Shown here: one piece after another, positions 1-8,518 of the stretch | Layout of the letters: every line of letters starts with the position of its first letter | How positions within the stretch are numbered: the first letter of the stretch is position 1 | DNA from: Bifidobacterium oedipodis | GTDB lineage: Bacteria > Actinomycetota > Actinomycetes > Actinomycetales > Bifidobacteriaceae | Direction: 5' to 3' | Assembly: GCF_012932425.1 (NCBI RefSeq) | Contig: NZ_JAAIII010000004.1 | Span: forward strand, 248,001-312,000 | DNA: 64,000 bases | The notes under the pieces: model-generated | Told to the model about the DNA's origin: nothing | The model's database searches: none | What the model saw: the letters and a program-made list of their open reading frames with translations, nothing else | Position numbers and translations under genes: made by a program

Positions 1-171
1 CCCCATGATGAAACCCATCGCGCACAATTGCAGCAGCGCCCGGCATGCCGACCACAACAACGTCCGCCCAATGCCCATGCGCATAATGCCCGATATGGCA
101 GCCGCGGCGACCACCATCAGCATCGCCACCAGCAGGCCCAAAAAATCAATGGAGTAGGAGGTTCCGCTCAT
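1..171 (-). CDS. FetB/YbbM-like ABC permease (UPF0014), N-terminal part
   Basis: This is the first 57 codons of a membrane protein that continues beyond the left edge. The protein starts MSGTSYSIDFLGLL, has a hydrophobic helix at about residues 9-28, and then GIMRMGIGRTLLWSACRA, which resembles the start of the UPF0014 family (FetB/YbbM). In E. coli FetAB is proposed to export iron; the substrate here is unknown. The ATG overlaps the stop of the upstream ATPase gene as TGATG, so the two are translationally coupled. That ATPase is frameshifted, so this permease may lack a working partner. The family call rests on a short segment plus the ATPase neighbour. Confidence 0.7.
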   Translation of the reverse strand, partial: MSGTSYSIDFLGLLVAMLMVVAAAAISGIMRMGIGRTLLWSACRALLQLCAMGFIMG

Positions 172-979
172 CAACGCACCTCCCCTGTCACCATATCGTC
201 AACATTCTTCATGCCGTTCCTAACAGCCTCTTCCGTGATATCCGACAACACACCGCCCGCCAATCTCAAGATGCGCTTTGCTCTTCCGTCCGGTGACCGG
301 TGACGGATACGCATTACCGCCATACCGTGTTCGGCCGCCTCGGCCAGCACGTCGGCCACAAGATTCGCATTATCGTCATCCAATCCAGCATCGACCTCAT
401 CGGCCAGCAGAACCTTCGGCCGGGTAAGCAGAGTACGCACCAAACTGACGCGGGCCGCCTGTCCACCGGACAAATCATGCACCGGACGGGACAGCTCGAT
501 ATCCGCGCAACCAACGGCATCCAGCAGTTCACGAATCGCACCATCAGGCAGCGCATTGTCCGCAGCGGTCGACAATCGCGACCATAGATACCCGATCCGA
601 TTCTTTCCCAATGAAGACGATTCCCGACGTACCGACAACGTCCAGGGCAAACGGACGCTTCGGCCACACTTGAACCGATTAACGTCGCCTTCTGCGGCAG
701 ATAGGCCACATGGCAACGCCATTGTTGCGGGCCGTATTCCCGTGCGGAATGTCCTTCCAACAAGAGCTCGCCGTCGGCATGCGGGTTCAGCCAGGCCAGA
801 GCTGTCAGTAAACTGCTTTTCCCTGCACCTGAGGGCCCTACCAGATCGACGATTTCACCTTGTCCAAGCGAGAACGAAAGCCCCTGAAACACGGACACTT
901 CACCATGAGCCGACGGCATTCTGCACGACATATTCTGAGCACACAGCATCTCTTGCACAAGCCGCACGATATGTCGCAC
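171..979 (-). pseudogene. FetA/YbbL-like ABC transporter ATPase, frameshifted
   Basis: Two overlapping reading frames together make one ABC ATPase. The upstream frame carries the start, Walker A (GPSGAGKSS) and the Q-loop region (VAYLPQKATLIGSSVAEAS). The downstream frame resumes at VRLPWTLSVRRES and carries the signature LSGGQ, Walker B (KVLLADEVDAGLD) and the C-terminus. They join if one base is restored near 652-662. Neither frame alone can hydrolyse ATP. FetA pairs with FetB, and the permease gene follows at once with a TGATG junction, so this was a FetAB-like operon. Either the gene is inactive or the sequence has a one-base error. The start could be at 979 or at 949; no clear ribosome site decides it. 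Confidence 0.8.
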
Positions 980-1197
980 GACAAAACATCGAACACCCAG
1001 CGTTTCTTAGCTTATTCTTAGCAACATCTTCCCCAAATAAAGATGTTCTCCGTCTCATATGCAACTTACGGCAGCACAGCAAATGCTCCCGTAACCGAAT
1101 AAGCACGAATAACCCGGCATCCACGAATACCAAACCTTATAATGGGCACAAGGGCGGCACGGAAGCCGTTCATACGTTCATAACTCAAGGAGGTTTT

Positions 1198-1563
1198 ATG
1201 ATCAATCATCTGACTATCAAGGTGAAGGATTTCGAGCGCGAGACGGCGTTCTATGAGGCGGCTCTTGCCCCGCTGGGATACACGAAGGGTGTGGCGTTCC
1301 CGGGTGTGCAGCAGTTTGCGCACGCGGACGGATCCAGCGTGTTCGTGTCGACCGTGGCTGCTGACGCGGTCATCGCGCCCATGCATGTGGCGTTCGACGC
1401 ACCAGACACCGATGCGGTCGCGGCGTTCCACGCGGTGGGTATTGCCAACGGTGGTACCGACAATGGCGAACCCGGCCCGCGCCCGCATTACGGTCCGAAC
1501 TACTATGCGGCCTTCGTGCATGATCCGGAAGGCAACAACATCGAAGCCGTCATCAATTCCTGA
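1198..1563 (+). CDS. VOC (glyoxalase/dioxygenase) superfamily protein
   Basis: A 121-residue single-domain protein of the vicinal oxygen chelate fold. It starts MINHLTIKVKDFERETAFYEAAL, the typical first half-module with a likely metal-binding His at residue 4. It ends YAAFVHDPEGNNIEAVINS, the typical second half with HDPEGN and a C-terminal Glu metal ligand. The start is fixed by AAGGAGG at 1186-1192. Relatives include glyoxalases, extradiol dioxygenases and resistance proteins, so the substrate cannot be named. It stands alone, with hipA convergent downstream, and upstream is the divergent broken ATPase gene. Confidence 0.85.
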   Translation: MINHLTIKVKDFERETAFYEAALAPLGYTKGVAFPGVQQFAHADGSSVFVSTVAADAVIAPMHVAFDAPDTDAVAAFHAVGIANGGTDNGEPGPRPHYGPNYYAAFVHDPEGNNIEAVINS

Positions 1564-1687
1564 CCACAGCACACATCACATTGAGCTCATCAATGTAGAT
1601 GACTTCAATGTCATCATATCCGCCAGCCTGCATGCACGAAAAACGCCTGATAAGCAGCCGCACAAGCTGGCGGATAGATTATCCTCT

Positions 1688-2932
1688 TTACTGCGATGCC
1701 AATCGCAAACGGTCAACGCCAGATTCGAAACAAGTGGCCATTGCATCAATGGAAGATGCGGATATGCCATTGGACAAAGCTACCCTACGCCAATCGGATA
1801 AGCGCTCCGCCATCTCTCGTGCGATACGCTTTGCCTCACTTAAGCTGGTGCGATAATATTCACACACCGATAATGCGATTTCAGGTTCGGCTTCACGACT
1901 GTCGTAATCAATGGCCGTATTCAGCATCTTAGGGTTGTCCCCAATCGTCGGATTTACATCGAAGGCCGGAGACAACGCCCAACCATGTTCGGCTCTCAGA
2001 AATCCGTGATTCCTCATGTGGTTGTCCGTATTGCCCACTGCCGTGTCGAATAACGCACGTTTCCACAACTCTCGAATGTCGCGGTTCGGACTAGCCCCTT
2101 CCTCTTCCAAAAACTCCACGAGTTCTAAAAACGAATAGTGCCCGCCGTCTACTCCTTGAATCGCGGTCATGCCACTCATATACGGTATTCGTTCACCACT
2201 ATCGGTTCTATCAAATCGTTTCAGTAAAAGCACTGAGCGTCCGCGAACCCTTAACAAGCGAGTGTCCGGCACTTGAATTCCTACTTCTGAGGCAAGTTGC
2301 AACACAGTCTTCTCCCATGCGCCAACATCATCAGCGATGTTTTCATCTGCCCTTGGGAATTTGGCTATGTTCAACCTCCCCTGCTCGTCTTGCACGGAGG
2401 CCTTCGGTCGTGCGCCGCCAAGGCTTGACCCCGCAGCGAGCAGATCACGAACATCAGCATTCATATCTTTGGCAGCTCGATCCGCCGACGATAGCAGATC
2501 AGGAATACTGATCTCGCGGGGAACGCCTTCCCGCGAATCGGCGACAGCGACACCGTCCTGCCAGATACGCAATGCACCTTGACGGGTCGCATCGTTAACG
2601 CCGACCAGCATATCCCTTTCGAACAGCGTCCGCGCGGTACGAGATTCTTCTTTGGCGGCATTACGTTCCGCACGTTTCATAAGATTACGCCCCCAACGAT
2701 CCGGCATACAGTCCTGGAATATTCGGAACATCGGGGCATCGGACGCGTATATCGTTCCGGACGTAAGAGGCATGTCCGGTGCCAAAGGAAACGCTTGAGG
2801 ATCGTTCAGATATGAATTCTCGTATAAAAAACTCGCGCTTTCAACTCCTCTACGCACAGATGTGAACAATCTCCCAACTGGCACATCGCGTCCAAATAAT
2901 TGCAGAGTAACTTGGTTTTCCAACGTGATCAC
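1688..2932 (-). CDS. hipA: HipA-family serine/threonine kinase toxin
   Basis: A 414-residue HipA-like kinase. The N-terminal subdomain covers residues 1-110 (LFGRDVPVGRLF), followed by the phosphorylatable loop SSLGGARPKA near 169-178, the ATP lysine at about 191 (IAKF), the catalytic loop GNTDNHMRNHG with Asp303, and the DFG-equivalent SPAFDVNP with Asp325. E. coli HipA phosphorylates glutamyl-tRNA synthetase and causes growth arrest; the target here is not known. It starts with GTG and overlaps the antitoxin stop as GTGA, the usual antitoxin-first order. Every kinase motif is present, so the toxin is probably functional. The 3' end faces the VOC gene. Confidence 0.9.
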   Translation of the reverse strand: MITLENQVTLQLFGRDVPVGRLFTSVRRGVESASFLYENSYLNDPQAFPLAPDMPLTSGTIYASDAPMFRIFQDCMPDRWGRNLMKRAERNAAKEESRTARTLFERDMLVGVNDATRQGALRIWQDGVAVADSREGVPREISIPDLLSSADRAAKDMNADVRDLLAAGSSLGGARPKASVQDEQGRLNIAKFPRADENIADDVGAWEKTVLQLASEVGIQVPDTRLLRVRGRSVLLLKRFDRTDSGERIPYMSGMTAIQGVDGGHYSFLELVEFLEEEGASPNRDIRELWKRALFDTAVGNTDNHMRNHGFLRAEHGWALSPAFDVNPTIGDNPKMLNTAIDYDSREAEPEIALSVCEYYRTSLSEAKRIAREMAERLSDWRRVALSNGISASSIDAMATCFESGVDRLRLASQ

Positions 2933-3225
2933 CCCCTCACACGTTTCGGGGTATTATCATCGGCACGCAAGCGTCCGATAGGGGTATTCAATGGATCGGT
3001 CGCGGAAACTACGGATTCAAGTGTTCCCAAAATTCTCGACACACGCAAAAACGTCTCCAAACTTCCCTTCCCATGAGTCAGCAATTTTCGTACCGTTGGC
3101 ACCGATAGATCTGCTCGCTCGGCCAACAATTCAAGCGTGATTCGCTGTTGTCTACGAGAAAGATCCATGTGCTGCGCAATGTCGCGCATGGCTCGAGAAA
3201 CCGGAATAGGTGTGCGAGAAGCCAT
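2929..3225 (-). CDS. hipB: HipB-like helix-turn-helix antitoxin
   Basis: A 98-residue DNA-binding protein. Residues 28-50 (RITLELLAERADLSVPTVRK) form an Xre/Cro-type helix-turn-helix. The C-terminal tail is basic and unstructured (TPKRVRG), as in antitoxins whose tail reaches the kinase. The ATG at 3225 is chosen over an upstream in-frame start because AAAGGG sits just before it. It precedes hipA and overlaps it by 4 bp. By analogy with HipB it should bind and neutralise HipA and repress its own promoter; two repeats upstream are candidate operators. Family assignment is firm, but the exact partner mechanism is inference. Confidence 0.85.
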   Translation of the reverse strand: MASRTPIPVSRAMRDIAQHMDLSRRQQRITLELLAERADLSVPTVRKLLTHGKGSLETFLRVSRILGTLESVVSATDPLNTPIGRLRADDNTPKRVRG

Positions 3226-3239
3226 GATATATCCCTTTC

Positions 3240-3279
3240 TAACAGAAAGAATTATATCATTTAACATCTATAACAGAAA
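3240..3279. promoter_or_regulatory. Direct repeats upstream of hipBA, candidate operator
   Basis: TAACAGAAA occurs at 3240-3248 and again at 3271-3279, 31 bp apart (about three helical turns). The stretch between is AT-rich (ATTATATCATTTAACATC), as expected for a promoter. Two sites on one DNA face suit cooperative binding by a HipB-like dimer. This is inference from spacing only. Confidence 0.4.
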
Positions 3280-3287
3280 AGAACATT

Positions 3288-5006
3288 CTAATTAGAGAAG
3301 GTGACGGATGCATTGCCGCGGCCGACGGCTTGGGCCAATGCGTCGGGGTTGTCGATGGAACCGATGCGGGTGTAGGAGTAGGAGGTTTGGAAGGTTTTGT
3401 AGAACAGCACCACGCAGTCGGAGCCGTACAGCATCAGGTCGCCGGTGTGGATGGTTCCGGGATTCGAGGAGTTCGACGGCAGCGATTCGTCGAGATAGTG
3501 GTATTTTTCGTTGCCGTTCATCTCATCCATGGTCAGGGTCATGGGCAAACGTTCGGCGAAGGCCCGTGCGGTTTCGGTGTCGGCCAAGGTTGCTGTGAAG
3601 GATTGTCCGTTGACGGTAATGGTTATGGCGTTCATATCATGCTCGCTTTCCGTAGTTCCGTTAGTATGTTCTGCAGTTTCGCCGCCATCGGCTTCTTCGC
3701 TTTCTTGCTGCGGCGCCGCTTGCTGCGTCGCCTGCGTCTCAGCGGCATGTTCAGCTGATGAACTATTCGTCATCGCACATCCGGAAGTCAGTAGCAGCAT
3801 CACAGATGCAACTGCAGCCATCACCACACGCAGCTTGGCACGAATCTGCGGAGCGACGCGCGCAAGCAGCAATGGCAGCGCAACGACCAGCATGATAATG
3901 CCGCCGAGTGGGATCATACGTGAGCCGATCGAGTCGATGAGCGCGCCGACCAGCTGCGTGCCGATCATCGTGCCGAGGTTGGTAGCGGCGAGGAACAGTC
4001 CGTTGGCGAATTCCGGGGCGTCGAGCATGGCGACGGAAATCCAATACTGGTTGACGTTGGCGACGCAACCCGCCAGCACGCCGAGAACAACAAGAATCAC
4101 GGCAGCAAGAATCGCACCAGCGCCGAAGATGAACAGCAACGCGAACATCGCCGCGAGCGGAAACGGTAGCAGGCAGACGAAACGTCGCGGACTGCGAACG
4201 AGTTCACGTCCGGCAATCATATTGCCCACGATGTTCATCAGACCGTAGACCAACAGCATTAAGCTAATCGTCGAATCCGGCAGGCCAGTGACCGTGCCAA
4301 GATATTCCGAAAAGTAGCTGAATACGCCGAACACCGCGCCGTTGAGCGCCACCACGCCGAGGATGGACAGCCAGGTTCGGCCTTCCAGCAGATGTTTGAG
4401 CTGGCTACCATACGACATCGCTTGCGGCTGTTCACCGCTCGGCAGGCCGAAGATCAGCGCCAGCAGCGCAAATCCGTTTACCGCCGCGCAGAACAGCATG
4501 CCGCCATGCACGGAGCTCATCGAAACAATCCAGTTGACGCAAGGTACGCCCAACACCATGCCGGCGGAGACGCCCATCATCACCTTCGCGGTAGCCTTGG
4601 GTGCATCTTGCTCGCGAACCGAGAACGCAGCTTCGGAGAACGCGAAGGAGGTGTACACCGGTTGCATAATCGCGGGGATGATGCGCAGGGCCAGCAGCAG
4701 CGGAAAACTGGAGACAAACGCAGAAGCGAAGCTGCAGACGGTGAATACAACCAGCGAGGCCAGCATCACCGTTTTGCGACGAAACCGGGAGCACAATAAC
4801 GGCGCAATTGGTCCGGAGAACGCAACGGCCAGGGCAAACATGCTCACCAGCAGTCCGGCGGTCGCCACGGTGACGCCGTATTCGCCTGCTACTGCGGGCA
4901 GAATGCCGGTGATGCCCATTTCGGTGTTGATGATGCCGAACGCACCGACTGCGAGCAGAAGAATACGCAGGTTGGTCGCGTGGGTTCCAGATGATGCTTG
5001 TGCCAT
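3288..5006 (-). CDS. MFS transporter fused to a cyclophilin-like domain
   Basis: A 572-residue protein. Residues 10-395 are an MFS transporter with about 12 membrane helices (AVGAFGIINTEMGITGILPAVAGEYG, then the basic loop CSRFRRKTV), like AraJ/drug-efflux members. At about 396-410 comes MAAVASVMLLLTSGC, which looks like a lipoprotein signal with lipobox LTSGC. A Ser/Gln/Glu-rich linker follows, then a cyclophilin-like fold at 458-572 (TITVNGQSFTATL to VVLFYKTFQTSYSYTRIG). The start at 5006 is chosen because it opens the first membrane helix; the ribosome site is weak. The fused lipobox suggests that a transporter gene and a lipoprotein gene merged in frame. Substrate unknown. Confidence 0.85.
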   Translation of the reverse strand: MAQASSGTHATNLRILLLAVGAFGIINTEMGITGILPAVAGEYGVTVATAGLLVSMFALAVAFSGPIAPLLCSRFRRKTVMLASLVVFTVCSFASAFVSSFPLLLALRIIPAIMQPVYTSFAFSEAAFSVREQDAPKATAKVMMGVSAGMVLGVPCVNWIVSMSSVHGGMLFCAAVNGFALLALIFGLPSGEQPQAMSYGSQLKHLLEGRTWLSILGVVALNGAVFGVFSYFSEYLGTVTGLPDSTISLMLLVYGLMNIVGNMIAGRELVRSPRRFVCLLPFPLAAMFALLFIFGAGAILAAVILVVLGVLAGCVANVNQYWISVAMLDAPEFANGLFLAATNLGTMIGTQLVGALIDSIGSRMIPLGGIIMLVVALPLLLARVAPQIRAKLRVVMAAVASVMLLLTSGCAMTNSSSAEHAAETQATQQAAPQQESEEADGGETAEHTNGTTESEHDMNAITITVNGQSFTATLADTETARAFAERLPMTLTMDEMNGNEKYHYLDESLPSNSSNPGTIHTGDLMLYGSDCVVLFYKTFQTSYSYTRIGSIDNPDALAQAVGRGNASVTFSN

Positions 5007-5132
5007 GATGTTGCCTTGTAGGGATGAAACGGTTGAATTGCCTTCACCATAGGCATCGCACGATTCACATATCAAATACCTATGGACGATGCCAACCCAT
5101 ATCCACAAAGCATGAATTGGATTGTCTTTCGA

Positions 5133-5262
5133 CGTCATTCCAAGCGGAACCTACATCTCTCTCGTCATTCCAAGCGGAGCGTAGCGGAGTCGAGGAATCT
5201 CAGCCGTTGTATGGCTATGAGATCCTTCGACTCCGCTACGCTCCGATCAGGATGACGAAGAG
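5133..5262. repeat. Long inverted repeat (hairpin) with partial extra copy
   Basis: Arms at 5159-5202 and 5218-5262 are near-perfect complements, with core GGAGCGTAGCGGAGTCGA. A 16-base part of the left arm (CGTCATTCCAAGCGGA, 5163-5178) is repeated at 5133-5148. The element sits between the GH3 stop and the MFS start, both read leftward, so it may terminate the GH3 transcript. The arm length and partial copy look more like a dispersed intergenic repeat or small non-autonomous element than a simple terminator. Confidence 0.7.
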
Positions 5263-5271
5263 AGTATCCGC

Positions 5272-8217
5272 TTACTTAGCGACGCTCACAGTCATCTTGC
5301 GACGCTTGAAGAAGCGGCGAATGGCCACGACCTCGGCGGCGACGAGCAGCAGTCCCAGCACACCGACGGCGGCATAGTAGATGTACTGCCAGGCCGGAGT
5401 GACGACCTCGGGCTGGCCGTTCTCGTAAATCCAGCTGTTCACCGCAGTGTAGAGGATGTTATGCGAGGCGTTGCGCATCGCGATTACCGAGGTGGCGCTG
5501 TGGTCGGTGATGTGGTTGCTGGTATCCGTGGTGGCGAGCATCGCGTCGCCGCCGTTGCGGATAATCTGGTCGGCCACCTGGTAGCCAAGGCCACCGAAGT
5601 AGTCAGTTTCCACGAATCCATGGAAGCCCCATTCATCGCGCAGCACCGTGTTGAGCAGGCCCGGATGGGCACCGGCGTAACGGGTGCCGATGTAGTTGTA
5701 GGAGCTCATCACTGCGGTGGCTTCGCCGTCCTTGACCGCCATTTCGAAGGGCTTCAGGTAGATCTCGCGGATCGTCTGCTCGTCGGCCCAAGTGCAAATC
5801 ATGGAGTTGCGGTTGGTTTCCTGATCGTTGAGCGCATAGTGCTTGATGAAGCCATAGACGCCTTTGCTGGCGGCACCGGCGTTCTCGTTGGCGGCCATCA
5901 CACCGGAGAGCAGCGGATCCTCGGAGAAGTATTCGAAGTTGCGGCCCGCATAGGCGGAACGATGGATATTCATGGCCGGGGCATACCAACCGGTCACATT
6001 GATCTCATGCGCCATATCGCCGATGATTTCGCCGTATTCGGTGGCCAGCTCAGGGTTAAAGGTGTTGGCCACGACGGTGCTGGCGGGCAGGCCGATGGAG
6101 CCGACGCCGGTGAAGTTGTTGTTCAACGCGGCCGGGCCGTCCACGTCAGACTGCTGGGGCTTGTTGATCTTGGAGATGGCGGCGTTGTTGTAACCGGTGT
6201 TGGCGATCAGATTGTCCATATCGTCGAAGGTGAGCTCGTCGAGCAACTCGTCCCACATGGGGTCGTCGTAATCCTTGCCGTACAGTTCGACCAGATCGAT
6301 GCCGTTATCCGCGCCGGTGGTCGGCATTTCGTCGGAATCGTTATTCTCGTTCTCATAGTTCGAGGCATTGATGAACGTGGTCTTGTATTCCTCGGACATG
6401 CTGTAGGAAGTCGGAGCGGCTGTGGCCTCGTCATAGTTGGCGAAGTGGTCGGCACGGGACAGGTAGGTCACATCGCCGGCTGCGTCGTCGAACACGTTGG
6501 TGACTTCACTCTGGTCATCGGAGCGATGGTTGTCGCCGGAGTAGGTGATGGTTTCCGGCACGGTCACGGTCTGCTCTTCGATGATGGCGTGGGAGTCGGA
6601 GCGGATGGAAATGCCATAGTCGCCAGATTCGAGCACGTAGGCGCATGCGTTCCGGTAATCATAGGAGGCCATGTCTTCGTCCTGGAATTCGACGCTGATG
6701 GTCTGCGATTCACCCGGCTCAAGTTCGTCGGTCTTGGCAAAATCGACGAGGTTGGCGGATGCCTTCTCAATGCCACCGTTGGTGTACGGAGGATTGTAGA
6801 ACACCTCGACCGCATCCTTGCCGGCCACGTCGCCCGTGTTCGTCACGGTCACATCGAAGCTGATTGTGCCGTCGGAGTCATAGGTCACGTCACCCATCTC
6901 CTGTTCGAAGGTGGTGTAGCTCAGGCCGTAGCCGAACGGATACTGCACCACCGAGTCGTAATCGATTGCGCCTTCTGCAGCGGCGGTCTCATAGTAGCGG
7001 TAACCGACGTAGATACCTTCGACGTAGTTGACGAACGTGGGAGTGCTGGTGCCGGTGAACGAGGTAGCGTTGAACTCGTCCATGTTGTCGTAGGTGAAGT
7101 TGCCGATGTTGTTGTACCACGGGGTGAGCGAGAAGTCACGCACGAAGGTGTCGGTGGAATGGCCGGAGGGGTTCGTGGCACCGGAGAGCACCTCACCGAG
7201 GGCGGCAAAACCGGTCTGGCCGGCGGACGGGCACCACAGCACGGATTTAATTTGCGGATAGTCATTCACGAAGTCAAGTTCGAAGTCGTTGGCACCGTTG
7301 TAAACAAGCACAACGTTCTCGAAGTTCTCGGTGACGAGGTTGATCATGTCGGATTCGCTCTGGGAGAGGGTCAGATAACCTTGGTCGTCGGCAAAGTCCT
7401 GATAGTCATTGGAATTATTGTGGTAGACCACGTCGCCGCCCATCTGTCCGGCGACGGCGTTCGCGTCGCCCTCGCCGCTGTCAGTATCCTCACCGGGGCC
7501 GGTCTGGGCGATGTCGCCCATGCGGTGCGGCAGATCGGCACCTTCGCCGCCGGGGCGTGCGAGCACAACAACCGCAGTGTCAGAGAAGTCACGCGCGTTG
7601 GCGAGCAGATCATCGGAGTAGGTGGAGGCGGGCGGCTCCGGCAGGGTCCAATCTTGGCTGAACACGCTCATGGCAGGGCGGTCAGCGCGATAGTCGGTGT
7701 AGAAATCCGACAGCTCGGTGTTCGTTTCGATACCGGCTTCGTTCAGTCCTTCAAGGATAGAGGTAGTATCGTACTGGTCGTTGAGCGATCCAGAACCGGA
7801 ACCGCCGTAGATCGGATCGGTGGAAGCCCATCCGAACACATTCACCTGACCGGTTCCGAGCGGCAGCAGATCGTCGTCATTCTGCAACATCACGATACCT
7901 TCGCGTTGGATGTCGACGGCCATATCATTGGCGCGGGCCATCGTCTCCTCGCTCAGCCGTCCGCCGCCGGAGAGCAGCGACAGCGTGGTGCTCAACGGTC
8001 CGAACAGCATCATGCTCACAGCCACAATCACGGCCACGGCCGCAGCGATCCAAGTCTCGCTGTGCACAAGCTTGCGCACGCTTTGTTCCTTCACGGTGCG
8101 CTTGTTGATAATGATCGTAACCAATAGTGCGATTGCCAACGCCACACCTATGGCAATCAGCTGCGAGCGCAACGACACGATCACATTGATCACGTCGGCG
8201 ATGTTGATACCCAACAT
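5272..8217 (-). CDS. Membrane-anchored GH3 glycosidase with reversed domain order
   Basis: A 981-residue glycoside hydrolase family 3 protein, probably a beta-glucosidase or related exo-enzyme. Two membrane helices (about 15-37 and 53-75) come first. Then comes the domain that is normally C-terminal (from IQREGIVMLQNDDDLLPLG near 105), an FnIII-like part (VTVTNTGDVAGKDAVEVFY), and only then the TIM-barrel domain (NIHRSAYAGRNFEYFSEDPLLSG; VETDYFGG with likely nucleophile Asp872). A last helix near 943-965 precedes a basic tail. Reversed GH3 order is known in a few gut and rumen bacteria. The catalytic part should lie outside the cell. The ATG follows AAGGAG. The acid/base residue could not be assigned. 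Confidence 0.9.
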   Translation of the reverse strand: MLGINIADVINVIVSLRSQLIAIGVALAIALLVTIIINKRTVKEQSVRKLVHSETWIAAAVAVIVAVSMMLFGPLSTTLSLLSGGGRLSEETMARANDMAVDIQREGIVMLQNDDDLLPLGTGQVNVFGWASTDPIYGGSGSGSLNDQYDTTSILEGLNEAGIETNTELSDFYTDYRADRPAMSVFSQDWTLPEPPASTYSDDLLANARDFSDTAVVVLARPGGEGADLPHRMGDIAQTGPGEDTDSGEGDANAVAGQMGGDVVYHNNSNDYQDFADDQGYLTLSQSESDMINLVTENFENVVLVYNGANDFELDFVNDYPQIKSVLWCPSAGQTGFAALGEVLSGATNPSGHSTDTFVRDFSLTPWYNNIGNFTYDNMDEFNATSFTGTSTPTFVNYVEGIYVGYRYYETAAAEGAIDYDSVVQYPFGYGLSYTTFEQEMGDVTYDSDGTISFDVTVTNTGDVAGKDAVEVFYNPPYTNGGIEKASANLVDFAKTDELEPGESQTISVEFQDEDMASYDYRNACAYVLESGDYGISIRSDSHAIIEEQTVTVPETITYSGDNHRSDDQSEVTNVFDDAAGDVTYLSRADHFANYDEATAAPTSYSMSEEYKTTFINASNYENENNDSDEMPTTGADNGIDLVELYGKDYDDPMWDELLDELTFDDMDNLIANTGYNNAAISKINKPQQSDVDGPAALNNNFTGVGSIGLPASTVVANTFNPELATEYGEIIGDMAHEINVTGWYAPAMNIHRSAYAGRNFEYFSEDPLLSGVMAANENAGAASKGVYGFIKHYALNDQETNRNSMICTWADEQTIREIYLKPFEMAVKDGEATAVMSSYNYIGTRYAGAHPGLLNTVLRDEWGFHGFVETDYFGGLGYQVADQIIRNGGDAMLATTDTSNHITDHSATSVIAMRNASHNILYTAVNSWIYENGQPEVVTPAWQYIYYAAVGVLGLLLVAAEVVAIRRFFKRRKMTVSVAK

Positions 8218-8518
8218 GTTCTTCTCCTTACAAAACGGGATGCAAATGATTCATCGCATTGGGCTGCTATGCCCTGCCCACTGTGAAACAGCCGATCCGA
8301 AGCGTTCCTTGCCGTGGGATTGCGATCTGTTTCGTGTGGTTTTGCGGTGATGATTGCTACGTTAAAACAGTGAAGCCGGCCGTATCCGGCTTTTGCATGA
8401 GCTGCCATCGTGGTTGCATGAGCCGTCATCCGAAACACTGGCAATGCCTTATGGATGGCGCGTTTTCCCGATTATGCACGTGCGCGCCCCGCGCATTGAA
8501 CCCGCTAGACTGCCATAT
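8218..8518. other. Divergent intergenic region, GH3 and LytTR regulator
   Basis: These 301 bp separate the leftward GH3 gene from the rightward response regulator. They hold a small hairpin (AGCCGG at 8374-8379 with CCGGCT at 8386-8391, then TTT) and the direct repeats listed separately. No small gene was recognised. Just before the regulator ATG, TAGACT at 8506-8511 could be a -10 box placing transcription start at or next to the ATG. Confidence 0.5.
8393..8423. promoter_or_regulatory. Direct repeat TTGCATGAGC, candidate LytTR operator
   Basis: TTGCATGAGC occurs at 8393-8402 and 8414-8423, exactly 21 bp apart. LytTR regulators typically bind pairs of direct repeats about two helical turns apart, and the next gene encodes one. 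The site lies between the GH3 and regulator genes and could control either. The link is inference. Confidence 0.45.

Noticed and set aside
5461..8127. An 888-codon open frame on the + strand opposite the GH3 gene
   Set aside because: It is rich in His, Val and Gly with no recognisable motif, and the other strand encodes a clear GH3 enzyme. It is a product of GC-rich codon use.
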